In this document: in pieces, positions 1-8,746 of the stretch
Layout: each line of letters starts with the position of its first letter
How positions within the stretch are numbered: the first letter of the stretch is position 1
Assembly (NCBI GenBank): GCA_016219225.1
Contig: JACRBX010000090.1
Coordinates: 1-44,136 of the forward strand
Direction: 5' to 3'
Length of the DNA: 44,136 nt
Source of the DNA: Deltaproteobacteria bacterium
GTDB taxonomy: Bacteria > Desulfobacterota > RBG-13-43-22
Made by a program: the position numbers and the translations under genes
Notes under the pieces: model-generated
Told to the model about the DNA's origin: nothing
Databases searched by the model: none
Seen by the model: only the letters and a program-made list of their open reading frames with translations

Positions 1-2
1 AG

Positions 3-125
3 ACCACCTATGAGAAAGGGGTCAAGGTTTGCGGAAAAGAAAGGGAAAGACTCGAAGATCGTCTGGAACGTTCAGAAAAACTACCTTGGTATGATATTAC
101 TATCTTCCCTGAAACGGTATATTAG
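3..125 (+). CDS. C-terminal tail of an unidentified protein, possibly a transposase
   Basis: A frame open from the window edge ends in TAG at 123-125 and encodes about 40 residues. It is rich in charged residues and ends with a W-Y-D-I-T-I-F-P pattern after Y-E-K-G-V-K-V. This loosely recalls the Y-x-K-G-x-K-V ... W-N-Y-T-I-x-P tails of ISAzo13-like transposases, but the resemblance is weak and rests on memory of the family. If it is right, an insertion sequence ends just here, which would explain why the helicase gene that follows has no N-terminal half. It could equally be an unrelated gene end or a chance frame. Confidence 0.25.
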   Translation, partial: TTYEKGVKVCGKERERLEDRLERSEKLPWYDITIFPETVY

Positions 126-175
126 AATGTTTATATTCCCTTAGAACCGAAAACTACCGTGCTTTCATTTTTCAA

Positions 176-2767
176 TTGATGCAAATGCTGGAAGACGCGG
201 ATTACCTTAAATCCCAGACTGCCCGCAGCGAGCTAAATGAAGAGGTGCTGATTTACCGGCTCAAGGTCGAGAAGATCCTCTGGAAGCTTGGCGACGGCGA
301 GACCATCAAAGCCGATATTATCAAAAGGCGTTCCTACAAAGACCAGACCCCGCTTCCCAATAAGTTCTTTCAGGAAATTTATCAGCGTGATTTCTCCAAA
401 ATCAAGCGTCTGAGGGCCGAAGATCATACGGGTCAACTGAGCACGGATGACCGTCAAGAAAGAGAAGATCGTTTCCGTGCCGACTGGTATCTCGACGAAG
501 CGAAGACCCGGTTGGATGAGAAGCTCATCCGCAGTAAATCCATCAGCGCTCTCTTTTGCTCACCTACCATGGAATTGGGAATTGATATTGGCGGGTTAAG
601 CGTCGTTCATCTACGCAATGCTCCACCTAATCCCGCAAATTATGTTCAACGCTCCGGACGTGCCGGCCGAAGCGGTCAGGGAGCGTTGGTCTTTACCTAT
701 TGCTCCGGGTATTCGCCCCACGATCGCCACTACTTCCAGTACCAGGCTGATTTGGTGGCCGGGGCCGTGCAGACTCCCCGTCTTGATCTCTGCAACCGGG
801 AATTATTAGAAACCCACCTCAATGCCCTGGCCATCTCGGAAATAGGACTGCCTGGGATAGAGGCGCAAGAAGGGGCCAGGCCGACCATTATGCGCTTGGT
901 CGTAGATGACAACGACCGGATGCCGCTCACAACGGAGGTGAAGTCCGGATTGGATATCCTTCCGGGTAAATTCAATGAGATTAAGTCGGTTTTTAAAAGA
1001 GTGATCAAGGACTTCGCTCCCAAACTTGAGACCAAGGCCTCAAACTGGTATTCGGATCAATGGGTCGAACAAAATCTGGCCAAACTGGCCGAGCATCTCG
1101 ACACGGCCCTTATTCGCTGGCGGCATTTGTATCGTTCGGCCAGAACGATCCTTACCAGAGCTACCCAGAAGATCGAGAGCGGCACGCTCAGTCTGGGCAG
1201 CGACGAATATCGCAAACACAAACGAAATCAGGATCAGGCCACCCGCCAACTGGATCTTCTCCGTAATAATCTTGGCGGCCGGTCCTCGGAGTTGTCCGAA
1301 TTCTACCCCTATCGTTACTTGGCCTCAGAAGGATTCCTGCCCGGTTACAACTTCACCCGCCTGCCGCTGCGGATCTTTTTACCCACCAGCGATTCATCCG
1401 GCGAATTTATCTCACGGCCACGATCTATCGCCTTACGGGAGTTCGGTCCGCGGAACATCATTTACTATAATGGACGTAAATACCGTGTTTCCCAATTGAT
1501 TGTGCAGGATGCCGAGTCCTCCCTGTTCGAGGCCAAGATCAGCAAAAAAGCCGGGTACTTCCTGACTGGAGACCAGAAAGACCTGGAGATCTGTCCCTTC
1601 ACCGGTCTCAACCTGGGGGACAATGCCAACAAGGATCACCTCCACCATCTGCTGGAAATGACCGAATCCCGGGCTGAAGAAGTGGACCGCATTTCCTGCG
1701 AAGAAGAGGAGCGGGTGTCCCGTGGATATGAGATCAGGACTTACTTTTCAGTGGATGGCGGGCATCTGGAGCGTGTTCAAAAGGCAGTAGTCCGATCAAG
1801 TGAAAGTGCCCTGCTAAACCTCCGATATATACCGGCGGCGCGCCTGGTCTATGTAAACTATCAATGGCGCTCGAACCAGTCGGAAGGGTTTCCCATCGGC
1901 CTCTTGTCCGGGGACTGGCGAAGTTTAATGCCCGAGCCGAATAATAATCTAAGGGAAGACTTTCGCCTGGTGAAGCTGTGGACCTCTAATCTGGCCGATG
2001 CCCTTCACATCGAGCCGATTCCGGCACTTGGGCTCAAGGCCGAGGGGGTCATCACCTTACAGCATGCCCTGAAACGGGCCATCGAGAGCGTTTTTCAAGT
2101 GGAGCCCAATGAGATTGGGGTGGTTGCCGTGGGCGATCCGGAAGTACCCAACGTCTTGCTTTACGAGGCCTCGGAAGGCAGCCTCGGCATCCTCTCCCAG
2201 TTTGTGGATGTGGGGGGAGTCGAGATCTTTCACAAAGTCATTGAGCAGGCGATGGCTGTTTGCCGTTATGATGACGATAACTATAAGGGACCGGCCAGTT
2301 ATGATGACCTGTTAAGCTATTACAACCAACGGGACCACAAGATTATCGATCGCCACTTGATCAAGGATGCATTAGGGAAGCTTAGCATCTGCAATGTCGA
2401 AATTCAGACCAACCCCGGGTTTGGAAGTTATGAGGACCAATATCAGACCCTGCTGCGCGGCTTTGACCCGAATTCCTCAACAGAGCGAAGGTTTCTCGAT
2501 TTCCTCTATCAAAATGGTCTGCGTTTGCCGGACGGGGCTCAAAAACGCGTCGAAGGACTTTATGTCCAGCCCGATTTTTACTACGAACCCCGTATTTGGG
2601 TGTTTTGCGATGGAACCCCGCATGATGATCCTGTAGTGCAAGCCGAAGATGAAGCCAAGCGGCAAGCCGTCATTGCCCAAGGGGACGAAGTCTGGGTTTA
2701 TTACTACCGGGACAATCTGGCGGAAAAAGTGGCGGCCAGACCGGACATCTTCAGGAAAGTGCGATGA
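176..2767 (+). pseudogene. 5'-truncated DEAD/DEAH-type helicase with DUF1998-like region and C-terminal nuclease-like domain
   Basis: The 863-residue frame starts inside a superfamily 2 helicase. Motif V-like SPTMELGIDIG (residues 129-139) and motif VI QRSGRAGR (158-165) are present. The Walker A, DEAH and SAT motifs that should precede them are absent from it and from all frames of the first 175 bases, although the same frame stays open back to position 113. Residues about 560-740 resemble the DUF1998/MZB module of YprA/MrfA-type helicases (LYEASEGSLGIL at about 662), but the usual four-cysteine zinc cluster is missing. Residues about 765-863 look like a DUF559/Vsr-type restriction-endonuclease fold: PDFYY with D800, then VFCDG with D812 and H816. 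The stop overlaps the next helicase start (ATGA). DUF1998 helicases occur in DISARM and Druantia; here the type cannot be assigned. Without its first RecA domain it should not be an active helicase, so it is called a remnant unless an undetected frameshift restores it. Confidence 0.72.
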
Positions 2768-5625
2768 CTACATTGTTCCAACCCGGAAAACTGGTTTCCC
2801 TGCGCGGGCGCGACTGGATCGTGCTTCCTACGGAAGACAAGGATCTTCTGATTGTCAAGCCTCTGGGAGGCTTCGAGGATGAAATCGCCGGCATTTATCT
2901 ACCCCTTAATATCGAAGCCGACCGGCCTAAAGATGCCAGATTCTTGGAACCGTCCAAAGAAGACTTGGGAGACATCAGCACGGCCCGTTTGCTATATGAC
3001 TCGGCCCGATTGGCTTTTCGAAACGGCGCTGGACCTTTCCGATCTCTGGCCAAGCTCTCCTTTCGCCCCAGATCCTACCAAATGGTTCCGCTCATTATGG
3101 CCCTGCGGCAGGAGGCGGTGCGCTTATTGGTTGCTGACGATGTCGGCGTGGGCAAAACCATTGAGGCCCTTCTGATCGTCAAAGAATTGCTGGAGCGTCG
3201 CAAGATCAAGCGATTTGCCGTCGTCTGTCTGCCTCACCTTTGCGAACAGTGGCAGGAGGAGATTCGGGCTAAGCTCGACTTGGAAGCCGTTATCATCCGC
3301 TCCAATACTCAGGCGCGGTTGGATCGCCAAATTCAGGGGGATACCAGCGTTTACGACTATTATCCTTACCAGGTCATCAGTATCGATTTTATCAAATCCG
3401 ACGTACGGCGCGATGTCTTTATCGAGCAATGTCCGGAATTGGTGATCGTGGACGAGGCCCATACCTGCACCCGACCCGCCGGGGCGTCAGCCGCCCAACA
3501 ACAACGCTATCACCTGGTAAGCCGCATTGCCAGGAAACCCGACCAACAACTTATTATGCTCACCGCCACCCCCCATAGCGGCAAGCCGGAAGAATTTCAT
3601 TCCCTGTTGGGTTTACTCCGGAAAAATTTCGAGACCATTGACCTCCCCAACTCCAGTCAGGCCCAGCGCCGAGATCTGGCCCGCTTTTTCGTCCAGCGCA
3701 AACGGGCCGATGTCGAGAAATGGATGGGCGAAGATACGCCCTTCCCTGAAAGAGAGGCCTTCGAGTGGCCTTATGATCTATCCCGGGGCTATGCCCGATT
3801 CTTTGACGATATTCTCGATTTCGCCCGCAAGCTGATCGCCCCCGATCCCATCCAAGGGAGACAAAAACGGGTTCAATATTGGACGGCCCTGGCCCTGTTG
3901 CGCGGCGTCATGTCCAGCCCGGCCGCCGGTATCGAGATGTTTAACACCCGTCTTTCTAACCTGGTTTCTGTGGCCGGCGACGACGCTGAAACCTCAACCA
4001 AAGGCGAGGAGGTAAGCGAGGAAAACCCCGTCCGCGACACCGAGTTTGGTTTCGAGGGCGACAACGCACCAACACAGGTTATCGAGCGTAACGACTGGAC
4101 CGGCCACCAGCGTCAAAGGCTCCGGGCTTTTGCCCTTCAATTGGAGAGTTTGGGAACTTTGAAGGATGATCAGAAGCTCGCTTCAGCCGAGCTGATTCTT
4201 GAGGACTGGTTGGCTACCGGTTTCAATCCGGTGGTATTCTGCCGCTATATCGCGACGGCCAATTACGTAGGGGAAAGGCTTGCACCGGGGTTGAAAAAAA
4301 GATTCCCCAGGCTTGATTGCCAGGTCATCACCAGCGAACTGCCGGACGAAATGCGCAAACAACGGATTGAGGAGATGGGTAAATCTCCCTTGCGCGTCCT
4401 TGTGGCCACCGACTGCCTGAGCGAAGGCATCAATCTGCAAGAGCACTTTACCGCAGTGTTGCATTACGACTTGCCCTGGAACCCTAACCGCCTGGAGCAA
4501 CGGGAGGGGCGCGTTGACCGCTTTGGGCAGAGATCGCTGAAGGTAAAGGCCTGTCTGCTTTACGGGGCGGGCAATCCTATTGATGGAATCGTACTGGATG
4601 TCTTGCTGCGCAAGGTGAGGGAGATCAAACGGGCCACCGGCATAAATGTGCCATTCCCTGAAGATTCCCAAAGTATTATTGATACCATTACCCAGGCCCT
4701 GCTTCTCAACCCCGATCGACAGATCGAGAGAAAACGCAACCAGCAGCAAATCGAGTTCGACTTCGGGGATTTTGAGGAAGCCGCCGCGGCCAAGGTCAAA
4801 GTGACCCGCAAGATTGATGAGGCCGCCGAACGGGAGAAGGTATCCCGCAGCATCTTTGCCCAGAATGTTATCAAGGATAAGGAGATTGAGGCTGATTTGC
4901 GGGAAATGGACGAAGCCATCGGCGATCCCAAGGCCGTGGAAGAATTCGTAACTTCGACTCTTAATAATCTGTTCGGGGTGCAGGTCACCCAGGATCGGCG
5001 GGGCTATCGCATCGTCTTGGGCAACCTGCCGCGGCAACTGTGCGACCTTCTGCCACCAGGCGACCCGGTCAAAGTCAGCTTTCAGTCGCCCACGCCGGAA
5101 GGGTATCACTATCTGGGGCGAAATCACCGTTTCGTTGAACAGCTCTGCCAACTTGTGATGGCCAACACCCTGGCCCGGGTGGACAAACGTGCCGCCCGGG
5201 CGGCCGTCATTCGTACCCGACAGGTAGCCGTCAAGACCACGCTATTGCTGTTTCGCTGCCGGAATGTGATCGAGCAGAGCAAAGGTGGGCAGCAGATCGT
5301 GGCCGAGGAAATGTTGCTTGGGGGCTGGCGCGGTACGCCTCAGCAGAGGGAATTCTTAAACCATGGGCAGGCCAAGTCCCTGCTGGCCGAAGCCAGAGCA
5401 TCTTCGGATCTATCGCACCAGGCCAGAGCCGGTTTTCTGGAAAATGAACTCAAGTTGCTCAGTACCCTTAAAGTGGAATTTGATGCCATAGCCGAACAGC
5501 AGTCGAAACGACTGGTTGAAGCCCATGAACGCTTCAGCGCCCTCATGGACCGCCAGCGCTTCCAGGTGGTTTACCCAGTGCTGCCCATGGATCTTTTGGG
5601 CGTCTATATCTTGTTGCCGGAGTAA
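2764..5625 (+). CDS. SNF2/HepA-like DNA helicase/translocase, probable defence-system component
   Basis: This 953-residue superfamily 2 ATPase is complete. Walker A is ADDVGVGKT (about residues 125-133), the DEAH box VDEAHTC lies at about 229-235, motif III is LTATPHSG, and the helicase C domain ends in motif VI, EGRVDRFGQ (581-589). Together with the W-N-P-N-R-L-E-Q-R-E-G-R-V-D-R-x-G-Q pattern this places it with SNF2/RapA-like double-stranded DNA translocases. The N-terminal 100 residues form a family-specific segment, and about 350 residues after the helicase core are not recognised. The start codon overlaps the stop of the preceding DUF1998 gene by 4 bases, implying translational coupling, and the next gene begins 3 bases after the stop. 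SNF2 proteins paired with DUF1998 helicases are seen in DISARM-like defence loci (DrmD with DrmA/DrmB), but no methyltransferase or PLD protein is visible here. The helicase call is firm; the defence role is inferred. Confidence 0.85.
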   Translation: MTTLFQPGKLVSLRGRDWIVLPTEDKDLLIVKPLGGFEDEIAGIYLPLNIEADRPKDARFLEPSKEDLGDISTARLLYDSARLAFRNGAGPFRSLAKLSFRPRSYQMVPLIMALRQEAVRLLVADDVGVGKTIEALLIVKELLERRKIKRFAVVCLPHLCEQWQEEIRAKLDLEAVIIRSNTQARLDRQIQGDTSVYDYYPYQVISIDFIKSDVRRDVFIEQCPELVIVDEAHTCTRPAGASAAQQQRYHLVSRIARKPDQQLIMLTATPHSGKPEEFHSLLGLLRKNFETIDLPNSSQAQRRDLARFFVQRKRADVEKWMGEDTPFPEREAFEWPYDLSRGYARFFDDILDFARKLIAPDPIQGRQKRVQYWTALALLRGVMSSPAAGIEMFNTRLSNLVSVAGDDAETSTKGEEVSEENPVRDTEFGFEGDNAPTQVIERNDWTGHQRQRLRAFALQLESLGTLKDDQKLASAELILEDWLATGFNPVVFCRYIATANYVGERLAPGLKKRFPRLDCQVITSELPDEMRKQRIEEMGKSPLRVLVATDCLSEGINLQEHFTAVLHYDLPWNPNRLEQREGRVDRFGQRSLKVKACLLYGAGNPIDGIVLDVLLRKVREIKRATGINVPFPEDSQSIIDTITQALLLNPDRQIERKRNQQQIEFDFGDFEEAAAAKVKVTRKIDEAAEREKVSRSIFAQNVIKDKEIEADLREMDEAIGDPKAVEEFVTSTLNNLFGVQVTQDRRGYRIVLGNLPRQLCDLLPPGDPVKVSFQSPTPEGYHYLGRNHRFVEQLCQLVMANTLARVDKRAARAAVIRTRQVAVKTTLLLFRCRNVIEQSKGGQQIVAEEMLLGGWRGTPQQREFLNHGQAKSLLAEARASSDLSHQARAGFLENELKLLSTLKVEFDAIAEQQSKRLVEAHERFSALMDRQRFQVVYPVLPMDLLGVYILLPE

Positions 5626-5628
5626 CCC

Positions 5629-6537
5629 ATGCCGCTGCCTGTCAATCTCATCTTCCCGGCCACACAGATCGACGTAGTCTGGTTTCCCGAAGGCCCCGGG
5701 GGTGATAAGTTCACTGAGAAAATCTTTCGAGATCCCCTCCCGCGCATGGTACGGGAGACTTTGGACTACATCCGTCGCAATTATCTGAATGAAACCGTGA
5801 TCAAACAGGCCGGGCGGGCTGAGTCTACCCGGGTGGCCAATTTTCCCTTCGAGGCCGTTGAAGAAGCCCTGGTCAACGCCGTGTATCATCGCAGCTACGA
5901 AGAACGTGAGCCGATAGAGGTCCGTATTTCCCCTGAGGATCTGGTGGTGCTCAGCTATCCGGGGCCGGATCGATCCGTCAAATTGGAACAACTTCGGGTT
6001 GGTAAAGCCGTTCCACGCCGCTATCGAAACCGCCGAATTGGCGAATTCTTAAAGGAGTTGGACCTGACCGAGGGACGGTCCACCGGTATCCCGAAAATAA
6101 TCCGGGCTATGCGGGAAAACGGATCGGCAGCACCTGAGTTTGAGTTCGATGAAGACCACACCTATTTCCTGGTGCGCCTGCTTATTCATCCGGCCATAGC
6201 CCAGATAGAAGCCGAGTCGCAGCTTAAAAAAAGGCCAGAGTCGAGGCCAGAGTCAGGGGGAGAGTCAGGGGTAGAGTCAGGGGGAGAGTCGGATTTAACG
6301 CATTCGATTCTGGGTGCTTTAGGATCGGCCATTCTTGGAAAGAAAGACCTTGCGTTAAGACTTGGTAAATCCAAACCCTCACGGTATTTGAATGACCTGA
6401 TAAATAAAATGCTCCATGTCGGCTTGATTGAATATACCATCCCGGACAAGCCCAACAGCCGCTTGCAAAAATACCGGATCACCCGGAAGGGCCGGGATAG
6501 GCTGGCTTCCGCTCAAAAACAGGGTAGCCGGGGATGA
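5629..6537 (+). CDS. GHKL-ATPase-like protein with winged helix, lacking the usual AlbA_2 domain
   Basis: The 302-residue protein matches the C-terminal part of the Schlafen/AlbA_2-type putative transcriptional regulators (HATPase_c_4 family). Residues about 40-110 carry F-P-x-E-A-V-E-E-A-L-V-N-A-V-Y-H-R-S-Y, the N-box region of a GHKL ATPase, followed by the family's RRYRNRRI and EGRSTGIPKI segments. Family members normally begin with an AlbA_2 DNA/RNA-binding domain of roughly 120-200 residues. Here the ATG lies 3 bases after the helicase stop, so that domain is absent. Residues 202-221 are five four-residue units (RPES/GGES type) encoded by an in-frame 12-bp tandem repeat, a linker seen in this family. 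The C-terminal 80 residues look like a winged helix. It may regulate or assist the two upstream helicases; its function is unknown. Confidence 0.7.
   Translation: MPLPVNLIFPATQIDVVWFPEGPGGDKFTEKIFRDPLPRMVRETLDYIRRNYLNETVIKQAGRAESTRVANFPFEAVEEALVNAVYHRSYEEREPIEVRISPEDLVVLSYPGPDRSVKLEQLRVGKAVPRRYRNRRIGEFLKELDLTEGRSTGIPKIIRAMRENGSAAPEFEFDEDHTYFLVRLLIHPAIAQIEAESQLKKRPESRPESGGESGVESGGESDLTHSILGALGSAILGKKDLALRLGKSKPSRYLNDLINKMLHVGLIEYTIPDKPNSRLQKYRITRKGRDRLASAQKQGSRG
6232..6291 (+). repeat. 12-bp in-frame tandem repeat, five copies
   Basis: Five consecutive 12-base units of the form (A/G)GGNNAGAGTC(A/G) lie inside the GHKL-ATPase gene. Each encodes R-P-E-S, G-G-E-S or G-V-E-S. Because the unit is a multiple of three, gain or loss of copies would lengthen or shorten the linker between the ATPase part and the winged helix without shifting the frame. 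Confidence 0.85.
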
Positions 6538-6742
6538 CAGGGCGTGGGTCAGATCTTGAACCTTGGATAAGGCGGCAGATTAAAGTAAGTCCCCGGGATG
6601 ATCCTTGAATTCTGAAAAAATCAGATAGATTTACATTTTGGCAAAATACTGAATCGGTGAGCAGTTAGAGGATGATCTGTTACCCGATTAAAAAGTATTT
6701 CCATCTGTTAATTCACTAAAATAGTTAAAGAAGGAGAAAGAA

Positions 6743-7717
6743 ATGGACAAAGAGGATAAAGGAATTACCCGGCGGCAATGGATACAGACTTCTTCCAGAC
6801 TGGCCCTGGCCGGACTTCTGCCCGGCGAACTTCTGGCCCAGGCCAAGGAGAAGCCTGCCCCGTCCAAGAAAACCGGAACCCGGTTAATCCTGCTTGGCAA
6901 CGGCGGCGGACCCAGGCCGAATAAGATGCGGGCCCAGTCGGCCTGGGTGGTCATGATCAATGATGTTCCCTATGTGGTGGATTGCGGCGGCGGGGTGAGC
7001 CGTCAAATGGTTTTTGCCAATATCCCTCTGAAGTCCCTCCGATATATTTTCATCACCCATCATCATTCGGACCATAACCTGGAATACGGAAGCCTGATGT
7101 ACAACGCCTGGGTTACCGGCTTTAAAGGTCGGATCGATACTTACGGGCCTCCCCCGATTGAAAAGATCACCAGTCTTTTCTTGGAAATGAATGCCTATGA
7201 TATCAACATCCGCATTCCTGATGAAGGCCGGCCTCCTCTCAAGCCCATGATCTTTGTCCACGAGTTCAGCAAGGGAGGGCTGGTCATGGAAAACGACCAG
7301 GTAAAGGTAACCGCCGCATTGGTGAATCACCCTCCGGTGGTACCGGCCTTTGCCTACCGGTTTGACTCCCCGGACCGATCCATTGTCTTCTCCGGGGATA
7401 CCACTCCCTGCGACAATCTGATTAAATTAGCTCAAGGGGCCGACATCCTGGTCCATGAAGTCATCCACAAGCCTTCGCTGGCCCGTTTGCTGGCCCGTAT
7501 CCCCAATGCCGACCGTCTGCTGGAACATATCGTCGCCTCGCATACTACCCATGTGGATGTGGGTAAGGTGGCCAAAGAGGCCGGGGTAAAGACTCTGGTG
7601 CTTACCCATTTTGTCCCTGTCGATGATCCCACTGAAAAAGAGGAGATGTGGATAGAGGGGGCCCGGACCCACTTCGACGGTAAGATTATTGTCGGCAAAG
7701 ACCTATTGGAGATATGA
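6743..7717 (+). CDS. Tat-exported metallo-beta-lactamase-fold hydrolase
   Basis: This 324-residue member of the metallo-beta-lactamase superfamily is closest in layout to the RNase Z/arylsulfatase-like group. The zinc motif HxHxDH is H106-x-H108-x-D110-H111, and further ligands are offered by the FSGDTTPCD segment and the late S-H-T-T-H and L-T-H-F motifs. The N-terminus has a twin-arginine signal: TRRQWIQ at about residues 9-15, a hydrophobic stretch, then LLAQA as a plausible cleavage site. The folded, metal-loaded enzyme is therefore probably sent to the periplasm. The ATG follows a clear AAGGAG site. It stands alone between the helicase locus and a gene on the other strand. The substrate cannot be read from the sequence. 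Confidence 0.85.
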   Translation: MDKEDKGITRRQWIQTSSRLALAGLLPGELLAQAKEKPAPSKKTGTRLILLGNGGGPRPNKMRAQSAWVVMINDVPYVVDCGGGVSRQMVFANIPLKSLRYIFITHHHSDHNLEYGSLMYNAWVTGFKGRIDTYGPPPIEKITSLFLEMNAYDINIRIPDEGRPPLKPMIFVHEFSKGGLVMENDQVKVTAALVNHPPVVPAFAYRFDSPDRSIVFSGDTTPCDNLIKLAQGADILVHEVIHKPSLARLLARIPNADRLLEHIVASHTTHVDVGKVAKEAGVKTLVLTHFVPVDDPTEKEEMWIEGARTHFDGKIIVGKDLLEI

Positions 7718-7902
7718 AAATCCAGGCAAAGAGAGGGGCGAAGTATTGAGGCGGTTAGCTTCTATGAAATAATTCAAAAGACGGCCCCCATGCGCCGGGA
7801 ACTGAAAAGGGATATCATCCAAAAAGACGACAGGAGCCGTTGGATAATACGCTCGGCCAAGTGACCGATCGATTTTTCGAATCGCCGCTGAAGGAGTGAA
7901 CA

Positions 7903-8511
7903 TCAAGGGACGAAGGAACCGGATCGATCGGCAATCTCCCGGGCCCGGACCTTCAGTGCTTCTTCTGCCAGGACCAGAGCGGCAGGTAAAAAAAACCAGG
8001 CCGGGCGGCGCTTCTCAAGAAAACGGTACAGTTCAAGGGAATCCAGGCCCTGTCTTTCCATCTCATTCCAGAAACCAATGCCCGAAAAACGCCAGAGTTT
8101 ATCCGAATCCTTGAGAATTTTTTCCTCCAGGGATTCAGGATCGTTTCCGGAATCATGACGGCCGATCATGAGAGTGATCTGTTTGATAAAAATTGGATCA
8201 TAGTCCAGGCCTTGTAACAGATGGCCGGCAATGATCGCACCTTCGACTTCATGGATGCGGTTAAGCCTGTCGGCTTCCTCCCCGCCGGCCCGGACCCCGA
8301 AGGCTATTTTGATCTGTTCAGGGGTAAGTTTAGACCAGCCCACATCATGGAGAATGACGGCAGGTTCAACGATCCGCCGGTTCCCTCCTTCGGCGCTCAA
8401 TAACTTAAGGGAATATTGATAAGAAATTTGAGCATGAGGAAGGTCGTTCCGAACAGCCAGGTAGGGTTCGGCTAATCGAAAAAGCTCTGCAGTAAACTCA
8501 GACCATTCCAT
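7903..8511 (-). CDS. HD-domain phosphohydrolase
   Basis: The call is a 202-residue protein beginning at M-E-W-S-E-F. An ATG-less upstream extension of 12 residues is possible but looks less like a start. The HD superfamily signature is complete: H26, then the metal-binding pair H55-D56 in ILHDVGW, then H87, H97 and the R-H-D at 118-120, and D135/D137 preceding K-L-W-R-F. Proteins of this kind are metal-dependent phosphohydrolases acting on nucleotides or unidentified small phosphate esters. It is transcribed away from the sigma-54 activator and no partner gene is adjacent on the same strand. The substrate is not predictable. Confidence 0.8.
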   Translation of the reverse strand: MEWSEFTAELFRLAEPYLAVRNDLPHAQISYQYSLKLLSAEGGNRRIVEPAVILHDVGWSKLTPEQIKIAFGVRAGGEEADRLNRIHEVEGAIIAGHLLQGLDYDPIFIKQITLMIGRHDSGNDPESLEEKILKDSDKLWRFSGIGFWNEMERQGLDSLELYRFLEKRRPAWFFLPAALVLAEEALKVRAREIADRSGSFVP

Positions 8512-8632
8512 GAAAATGACTATACGACAGCCAAGATTCAGGGTCAAGCCGGAAAAGGATAAGATAAAATAATCCGTATGGTTACAGATGGGTCCACCCT
8601 GATAATCTTATAAAAAGTCCCTTCTGTTTGAA

Positions 8633-8661
8633 TTGACGTTTTTTTGAATTTATGCTATGAA
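8633..8661 (+). promoter_or_regulatory. Possible sigma-70 promoter for the sigma-54 activator gene
   Basis: TTGACG (8633-8638) and TATGAA (8656-8661) are separated by 17 bases in an AT-rich gap about 85 bases before the activator's ATG. The match to the -35/-10 consensus is fair, but such matches are common by chance. Confidence 0.4.
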
Positions 8662-8746
8662 AATAAAATAAACTGGGGAATAAGAACCAAAGACAATAGG
8701 GGGATGGTCTGAACAAAAGGTTCCGGACTTATTTAGGAAACCGATA

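Noticed and set aside
4183-5151. Minus-strand frame of 322 codons inside the SNF2 helicase
   Set aside because: It is entirely antisense to a convincing helicase gene and carries no motif or ribosome-binding site.
6232-6291. Possible CRISPR-like array
   Set aside because: The units are contiguous 12-bp coding repeats without spacers, lying in frame inside a gene.
176-6537. Calling the helicase locus DISARM or Druantia
   Set aside because: No methyltransferase, PLD protein or Druantia accessory genes are visible, and the first helicase is truncated; the type cannot be fixed.
7718-7861. In-frame open stretch after the metallo-beta-lactamase stop, with a possible 24-residue peptide from ATG 7790
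   Set aside because: No ribosome-binding site and no recognisable family. It could be a remnant tail, but this cannot be supported.
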